From the NCBI GenBank assembly GCA_002179805.1, contig NAVB01000780.1, positions 1 through 17,099 on the forward strand: 17,099 nt of DNA, written 5' to 3'. Below the pieces are notes generated by a model. It was given only the letters and a program-made list of their open reading frames with translations. It made no database searches and was not told the origin of the DNA. The first letter of the stretch is position 1. Each line of letters begins with the position of its first letter. Below, piece by piece: positions 11,901-17,099 of this stretch. This DNA comes from Acanthamoeba lenticulata (lineage: Eukaryota; Discosea; Longamoebia; Acanthamoebidae). A program made the position numbers and the translations under genes.

Positions 11901-13564
11901 CGCCCTCGAGCAGGCAGATGCGCTTCGGGCCGCCGATCCACAGAATCCCGTGTCCGTGCTCGACTTTGATAAAAACATGTCATAAAAACGCGACCAACGT
12001 GTCAAAGGCACCGCCCGAGGAGAAGAGCAGGGGGAGGAGCCTCACCTTGGCGCGCGTTGGCGTCGCGCACCACCGCCTCTGTGTCGGGCAGCGGATCACC
12101 GATCGGGACCACGCCCTCCGCCACGTCTTGCTCGGACACTTCGGCCATCGTCGCCCACTGCGGCAGCACACAAACATGGGTTGGTTTCATACGGTTGTTC
12201 CTGGCTTGCGTGCACTTCAAAGTGAACCCAAACGCACGACGGAACACTCGGTTGTGCCGTAGAGGTTGAACACTCGCGGCTTCGGACTGGTCCCAAAGCT
12301 CATCAAACCGGTCACGAGGTCGAGCGGGAACGGTTCGCCGCCTGGCACGCGGTCGCGCATGGCACCGGTGGTCAGAGGAGGCGACGCCAGGCGAAAAGGG
12401 AAGGACCGATACCGAGCGCCAACACACGCAAGGACCGCACAAAGGATGCGGCTGACGACCGCGCCGAGGTGATCCTGCAGCACACCAACATGTGCATGAG
12501 CAGAAGGTGAGCTTGGTGGATGGCGGCCTCTTCGAGAGACCAAGCCAGGCGCACATGTGCAGAAACGAGGGGGTGGCTTGAAGGACGCTTACGCGCTCCC
12601 GCGCGAGCAGGGGCACGAGGACGTGAGGCGCAAGCTTGATGTCCTGCGCGACGAGCAGGAGTCGCGCACCGCTGGAGAGAGCCACAAAGATGTCAATCAC
12701 CGAAGGGTCAAAGGTCAAGGGCGACGCCATGAACAGCGTGTCGGCCGCCGACGTGTCCCATAAGCGCGCAAACGCCACGACGTTGGGCACGACGCACGCG
12801 TGGGGCACGCGGACCATCGAGGGCTCGCCTGCGCAGGACACGGACATGTCAGGCTCGCGGTCGGGGCTCGCGAGCATCATCATTGTCACCTGTGGTGCCG
12901 GACGTGAACATGGCGTAGGCCAGCTGGAGCGCTCCGTCAGAGCCAAAGCACAAGCACCGACGCGAGCGCTTCGCGTCTGCGCCACTGTACTGCCCTGAGG
13001 GCGGGAGGACTGTGGATCTGCCCGATTCGTCCAAGAGGATGACTTGGACACCACCGGCGGAAAGCCTGGCGCACTCGGCGCGGAGCCAGCCTTCTCGCTC
13101 ATCGTGCCACATGTTGGCCTCGACCAACACGCTCGCGAGGCAGCAGGACAGCCGCCGGAGTGCTCTCGCCTTGCGTCGGGCCGGGTGCACGGGGTCCAGC
13201 GGCACATAGGCATTGCCACTTTGCAGCACCCTGCAGGCCCTCTCATGCGTCAACGTGTGTGGTGGGCAAGTTGTAGTGCCTCGGGTACGTACCCGAGCAC
13301 GGCAGCGAGCATGGAGATGGACGGGCGGGCGTAGATGACGCAGAAGTGGCCTACGCCACTTACGGTCCGTGAGGGCAAGAGCTGGGCGAGCGCGGTTGCG
13401 TGGGCAAAGAGCTCTTGGCGCGAGATGCTCGTGCGACGCGTCTCACCGAGTGCCGTTGGGTCCGGCGAGTCACAGAACACGACGGCTTGCGTTGAATCAT
13501 GACCTGAACGAGGTGTACTCGCCAACTGGAACAAATCCAGAGGCGTCCCAGCCACTGCCTCCAT
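8928..13564 (-). CDS. AASDH: AASDH/ACSF4-like enzyme: adenylation, carrier and PQQ-propeller domains
   Basis: Fourteen exons, read right to left: 13564-13293, 13230-12890, 12828-12555, 12474-12413, 12341-12238, 12157-12046, 11963-11885, 11806-11654, 11589-11507, 11419-11286, 11224-10828, 10741-10067, 9978-9578 and 9491-8928. All phases agree, giving 1216 aa (human ~1098). Adenylation motifs in order are GNAYVPLD, AMFTSGTTG (~197-205), SPLTFDPSV, FNLYGTTE (341-348), DTGDLAYVEDG, LLGRKDNQVKVHGKR (~432-446) and ITPNGK with catalytic Lys ~538. A carrier domain follows with AGGTSI, so phosphopantetheine would sit on Ser ~649. A basic linker (~710-745) leads to propeller blades from ~818 (YVGSHSGR, VVGGYDGVVYVL, FGGCDKTIRAV). 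Such proteins activate an amino or carboxylic acid with ATP and load it on their own carrier arm; the mammalian member is described as beta-alanine-activating. The substrate here is unknown. The start at 13564 is the first plausible Met; a non-coding 5' exon is possible. Confidence 0.92.
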
Positions 13565-13667
13565 CTCAGTTCATTATTTTGTCTTTTGTTCATGCATTTC
13601 TTTGTTTCTTTGTTCACGTATTTCTTTGTTTTATTAATCTTCAGCTGGTTGTTGTTTGCTTGTTTGC
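13565..13667. repeat. Short spacer with TTTCTTTGTT tandem copies
   Basis: This 103-bp gap lies between the stop of the Val/Glu-rich gene and the AASDH-like ATG, both on the - strand. It contains three copies of TTTCTTTGTT (13597-13606, 13605-13614, 13621-13630), read as AACAAAGAAA on the - strand. It must hold both the 3' end of one gene and the promoter or leader of the next. Confidence 0.6.
13630..13635 (-). promoter_or_regulatory. Polyadenylation signal AATAAA of the Val/Glu-rich gene
   Basis: On the - strand AATAAA starts 33 nt after the stop codon at 13670-13668, a normal distance. It lies only 66 bp before the next gene's ATG, so transcript end and next promoter must nearly touch. Confidence 0.5.
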
Positions 13668-14445
13668 TCAAGACTTCTGGGACGGAACCTGGCAGACAGC
13701 GCCCTCCTGCTTCTGCCACTGCTCGGCGGTAATGGGCGGGCGGATCTCGTGGGTGACGACCTTGGCCTCTTGAATGTTTTCGTGGATGTGCTTGGTCTGC
13801 TCGATCACGTGCGGCACCACCACCTCGCGCTCCACGACCGGCGTCACCTGCTCGATGATCTTCTTGTGGACGGTCTCTTCCACAATGGGCTTCAGCTCCT
13901 GGCGCTGCTTCTCCACGCCCAAGAACTCGGTCCTGGACTTGATGTCGGGCGCCACACCCAGGTTGCGGCCCTGCTCGAGCGGCGTAGGCAAGCCACTGGC
14001 CTTTTCCTGGCGCGTGCCCAGCTCGACCTCCTTGGTGGTCTTGGTCACCAGCGTAGGCCGCACCTCCTTCTCGACGATGGGCTGCACCACCTGGCGCACC
14101 TCTGTCTGCTCGCGGTCGATGTGCACCACAGGTTGCACCTTCTCTGCTCGCCGGGCAGCCGCGCGCGTGCAGCGCAGGTCAAGGTCAGCTACACAGAGAC
14201 GGCGCTGTTGAAGAGGAAGGTCGAGCTTCCGTACCGATCTCCACCTCGCGGATCTTCTCAATTTCCTTCTGCGGCTGGCACTGGACTTCCTTGACGTAGG
14301 TCTCGCCCTCCTTCTTGACGCTCGCATCGCGAGCCATTTCTTCGGTGGCGGTGGTCTGCACGACCTTGGCCTCTGTCTTGGTCGTCTCCGTCGTGGTCTC
14401 AGTGGTGGGGGCGGTGGGCGCGAAGATCTGCTTCAGAAGGTCCAT
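13668..14445 (-). CDS. Val/Glu/Lys-rich repeat protein, stress- or fungal-allergen-like
   Basis: Exons 14445-14235 and 14143-13668 join in phase 1 across a 91-nt intron, giving 228 aa. The N-terminus (MDLLKQIFAPTAPTTETTTE) is Thr/Glu-rich. From about residue 70 the protein is a chain of hydrophilic beta-prone units with the recurring pattern hydrophobic-Val-Pro-hydrophobic-(V/I)-E-(K/R)-E. Examples are VVQPIVEKEVRPTLVTKTTK, ELKPIVEETVHKKIIEQV and TPVVEREVVVPHVIEQTK. No Cys cluster, signal peptide or membrane segment is evident; one Cys lies near each end. The pattern resembles repeat proteins of fungi annotated as allergen or stress-response proteins, with runs of 'VIQPVIEKE' type, and is loosely LEA-like. 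That resemblance is from memory of the pattern, not a search. The N-terminal ATG is the first in frame and faces the long upstream spacer. A stress-protective role is inference. Confidence 0.7.
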
Positions 14446-15420
14446 TGTTTGTCGTCAGGGGCTTAGGTTGTTGTAGTTGGTGATGTTATCGTTGCTTGTA
14501 AAGAGTGTTGTGGAAGAAGCCAAACGGCGCAACGTTTTATGTGGTCGCGGTCTTGAGGGAGCAAGTGGGTTCATCTTGTATCCATGTGGGTCCCTGTGAG
14601 TTTTCGACCGCGACGCTCAAGCGGGTGGCGACTGTTTCCCAGACGCTGATCTTGATCTCTCGCCCTTTAGGACATGCCTGGCGTGTGGACCACCTGGCCT
14701 TTGGGTACCTCCCAAGTACCGGTTTGTGCCCTGCGCTGATTGGTGCAAGGTTGGCCAACCGCAACTCTTGTGGTGGTCGGCGAGAGTTCAAGGAGTTGGC
14801 TGACTCGCGCTTGGTGCCAACGGCTGCGAGAGCTTAGAATCAGCTGGAGCAGGCAAGTGGCGTCGTCGGTCTTGCTGATTGACCCGCCCACAAGCTGGTT
14901 TAGCAAGCAAAAAGTGGCTTCGGCGACACGACCTCATCGTCGAGCTCAATGCTTACTTCCTGCTCCCGTATTCTGGCTGGGGTTGTAGGCCGTGTCGGCC
15001 CGCATGTGCATGAGAAGCCGAAGATGAGGAAGACAATGAGGAAAAGGAAAATGGCATCCAGGCACTACGGGACAGGACCCTCACCCACGCTGCAGCCACT
15101 TTCGTATGAAGCGGAGCATGATCTACAAGCTTTTCTTGCGGTTGTGCCTATCATCACATCGGGTGATCCTGTGGTGAAGAGGGCTGTGCTGTCCACTCAA
15201 GAAGGAGAATAAGGCAGGAGAAGGACATGACTTCCTGGTCGTCCTATCTGCTGACCGCACTGGCTGTGGATGTACACTCTCTTCTAGAACCTCTTTCTGG
15301 CTCTAGAAGAGGCAAAGTCCGAGGTGAATTTTGGTTGGGCGCAAAAAGCATAAAGAGAGCTGGCTAGTTTCCTGCAGACTTTCTTCCCCAAAACGTTCTT
15401 TTCTCGACTTCGCCAACAGC
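14446..15420. other. Long divergent intergenic region, no gene supported
   Basis: This 975-bp spacer separates two gene starts pointing away from each other and should hold both promoters. It is less GC-rich than the exons. Open frames at 14505-14837, 14740-14988 and 14949-15212 have no recognisable domain or exon-like composition. Small palindromes occur: GTTGGCCAAC at 14750-14759 and overlapping inverted repeats around 14701-14720. No tRNA-like fold was noticed. An unrecognised non-coding RNA or lineage-specific gene cannot be excluded. Confidence 0.5.
15281..15309. promoter_or_regulatory. Inverted repeat with TTCnnGAA (heat-shock-element-like)
   Basis: CTTCTAGAAC at 15281-15290 and CTCTAGAAG at 15301-15309 form an inverted repeat matching at 8 of 9 positions across a short spacer. 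Each TTCTAGAA-type core contains a TTC-2 nt-GAA unit as bound by heat-shock factor. The two units are not spaced as a perfect extended element. It lies about 110-140 bp upstream of the PAS gene ATG. Confidence 0.3.
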
Positions 15421-17099
15421 ATGGCGACCACAAGCCAGAAGAGCACACAGGTCCCCACCTTTTGCCTGGCCGACACGCATCTGCCCAAGGGCTTCCAGCT
15501 TCCCGGCATCACGTACGACGCTCGTCAGCAAGCGCTCGCTGCGTGCCTGGAGGACAACCACAAGCAGGTACTTGCTCCTCCCCCTTCGAGATTTTCTCAG
15601 CTTTTAGTCTAAAATGTTCTTTTTTTTTGGTAGCATCACATCTACTTCAACGACAAAGATGGGCTCGGCCGTTCCACGTCCAGGTGCCTCTCGGTGGTGC
15701 AAACAACAAAGACACCCACAACTCCGGTACATCGCAAACGCGGCCGCCCACGCAAGGACCCAAACGCCTCAGCCGCCCCCAAGCCGCCACCCAAACCCCG
15801 TGCGTTTTCTGCTCTCCTCAAGCGGCCATGGTCATGGCCACGTCCACTGTTAACACGTCGTGCCGCTCGCTGGCGCATGACCTGCAGTCTTGCCTGCCGT
15901 TGTCGCGCCACGTAGCGTGGAGGTTAGAGCACGACAAGTCGAACTGGCCAAGGGCAGCAAACCACAGCACAGAGAAGGAGACAACAAACGGCGACGTTGT
16001 TTGTCCATGCACGAGCGTGACCTGGTCGAGGCAAAGGATCGAGCTGTGACGACATCATCGTCCTCTTCATCATCATCTCAGCCCAAGCTGACCCTGACCA
16101 CGATGCGACTGCTGGTGGACGAGCTGAGCGAAATGAAACGCAGCGTCAAGTCCATGCAAAAGCAGTTTGCCAAGCTGTCCAACCAGCAGTTTGTCTTGGC
16201 CGACATGCAACACGGTTCTCCTCCTCCTGAGTTATGCCATCTGCATGTATGTGATCTACGCTCATTCTCTCGTTCTCTTTCTCGATGTCGCAGAGCTGGC
16301 GCAGCGACTGGACGACATCGCTGCCGAGACAACAAGCGGGTCGCCGCGTACCAGCGATTTGATGACGTCGACGTCTACACTGCCGTCATCGCTCCCGCCT
16401 TCGGCATGGGCGGCGCGAATGCAGTTCCTCCGATCGTTCCCGTTTCTTGCTCCGCACGAGCTGGACAAACGACCTGGCGTGCCCTTTGTCATTGATGACC
16501 TCGAGTACGTGCGCGCTTCATTGTTGTGGCGTTCTCTTTATATAGTATTCATTTTCATTTCACATTTAATATTTCTATTTATAATTGGAAAAGGAAACCA
16601 TTTTCCTTGTCGCGCGTGGTGACCGACTCTCGCCACCCCTTATCCCTATTCGTGTACTGCTCGCCTTCCCTGTGCGGCTTGCTCAAGTATGACCTGGTAC
16701 AGACCTTCCTCCCTCTTCGCGACAAAAAATTCATAAAATAAGAGGCAAAGAATTAAATTAAATTAAATTAAAAATCCAAAAAAAAACACAACCTCCTTTT
16801 ATCAATTTTGAAACCAATAAAAATATAAACAAAACAAAAACAGCACGAGCTGCAGGGGTGCAATGTCGCCAACGTGGTGTGCCTCCAGCTCCACCATTGG
16901 CGACAGCTGGCACAAGCGCTTCTGTACCGCGAGCATGGGGATGTGACCGGCATGATCCCTCACTATGGTTGGCTGCGCACCAAGGACGGCACCTTCATCA
17001 AGGCCGTTGGACGCCTCCAGACCTTTTTTGACCCCGATGGCAACGTATGTCTTGCATCATCATCGATAACATTTTATTGTATTTATATTTATATTTATA
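15421..17099 (+). CDS. AT-hook, coiled-coil, PAS-domain protein (3' partial)
   Basis: Exons 15421-15567, 15634-15799, 15888-16214, 16294-16504, 16594-16696 and 16844-17044 are all in phase. They give 385 residues before the gene leaves the window in an intron that starts GTATGT at 17045. Residues 83-90 read RKRGRPRK, a canonical AT-hook for the minor groove of A/T-rich DNA. A Pro/Lys linker, a basic stretch and a Ser run precede a probable coiled coil near 176-222 (MRLLVDELSEMKRSVKSMQK). From about residue 290 comes a PAS-like fold: FVYCSPSLCGLLKYDLHELQ (the 'SPS..LLGY..EELxG' signature), and then GWLRTKDGTFIKAVGRLQTF and FFDPDGN, typical of the later PAS strands. This suggests a DNA-binding regulator with a sensing or dimerising domain. 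An unrecognised conserved-looking N-terminal patch, HHIYFNDKDGLGRSTSRCLS, spans the exon 2 start. ATG choice: first in frame after the spacer. Confidence 0.72.
16751..16770 (+). repeat. (AATTA)4 microsatellite in a PAS-gene intron
   Basis: Four perfect copies of AATTA lie in the long A/T-rich intron 16697-16843 (147 nt, the longest well-phased intron in the window), followed by poly-A-rich sequence. Confidence 0.75.
17081..17099 (+). repeat. ATTTAT repeats at the window edge
   Basis: ATTTAT-type units fill the last 19 bases, within the intron that begins at 17045. The repeat probably continues beyond the window. Confidence 0.6.

Noticed and set aside
13590..13635. Repeats as a CRISPR array or mobile-element terminus
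   Set aside because: Three 10-nt T-rich copies, two overlapping, without spacers or target duplication; simple low-complexity sequence.
14505..15212. Open frames in the divergent spacer (14505-14837, 14740-14988, 14949-15212)
   Set aside because: No motif, signal peptide or coherent splice partner; composition is unlike the neighbouring exons.
16294..16495. Alternative frame over PAS-gene exon 4 continuing the previous exon without splicing
   Set aside because: It needs read-through of an 79-nt intron with a clear CAG acceptor; the spliced frame continues in phase into the PAS exons on the far side.

Overview
The window looks like nuclear DNA of a free-living amoebozoan, probably Acanthamoeba-like (Discosea). 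Coding exons are GC-rich. Genes are broken by many short GT-AG introns, nearly all 52-104 nt, and some introns and spacers are sharply AT-rich. Spacers are often only 70-160 bp, and both strands are used. The gene content is eukaryotic: Dus2, a TBC RabGAP, an AASDH-type enzyme and a PAS/AT-hook regulator. The taxon is inferred from genome style and gene content and was not tested against a database. All exon structures were built by hand. They were accepted where splice phase and protein-family motifs agreed across every junction.

Left part, + strand: a 5'-truncated gene (1-2350) encodes a Ser/Thr/Ala-rich, coiled-coil protein ending in a WH2 motif, a short amphipathic helix and an acidic tail with two Trp, the layout of an Arp2/3 nucleation-promoting factor. 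Next come tRNA-dihydrouridine(20) synthase DUS2 (2422-4139, 8 exons, 396 aa), a TBC-domain RabGAP (4296-6442, 7 exons, 552 aa), a diaminopimelate epimerase (6772-8083, 2 exons, 416 aa) and a small secreted 10-Cys protein (8301-8844, 3 exons, 131 aa).

Middle part, - strand: a 14-exon gene (8928-13564, 1216 aa) of the AASDH/ACSF4 (beta-alanine-activating enzyme) type has an adenylation domain, a phosphopantetheine carrier domain and a C-terminal PQQ-type beta-propeller. Just upstream on the same strand is a two-exon gene (13668-14445, 228 aa) for a Val/Glu/Lys-rich repeat protein resembling stress-type or fungal 'allergen'-type repeat proteins.

Right part: a ~975-bp spacer (14446-15420), probably a divergent promoter region, precedes a + strand gene that runs off the window (15421-17099). 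It encodes an AT-hook, coiled-coil, PAS-domain protein that is probably a DNA-binding regulator.

The genes do not form one pathway. DapF (lysine biosynthesis) and the AASDH-like enzyme (historically tied to lysine metabolism) lie close together, but in a eukaryote this is weak evidence of a link. No mobile element, virus, CRISPR array, rRNA or tRNA was recognised. The most notable items are the candidate VCA-type actin regulator, the eukaryotic DapF, the unknown secreted cysteine-rich protein, the Val/Glu repeat protein, the AT-hook/PAS combination and a strong tendency of 5' splice sites to begin GTAC.
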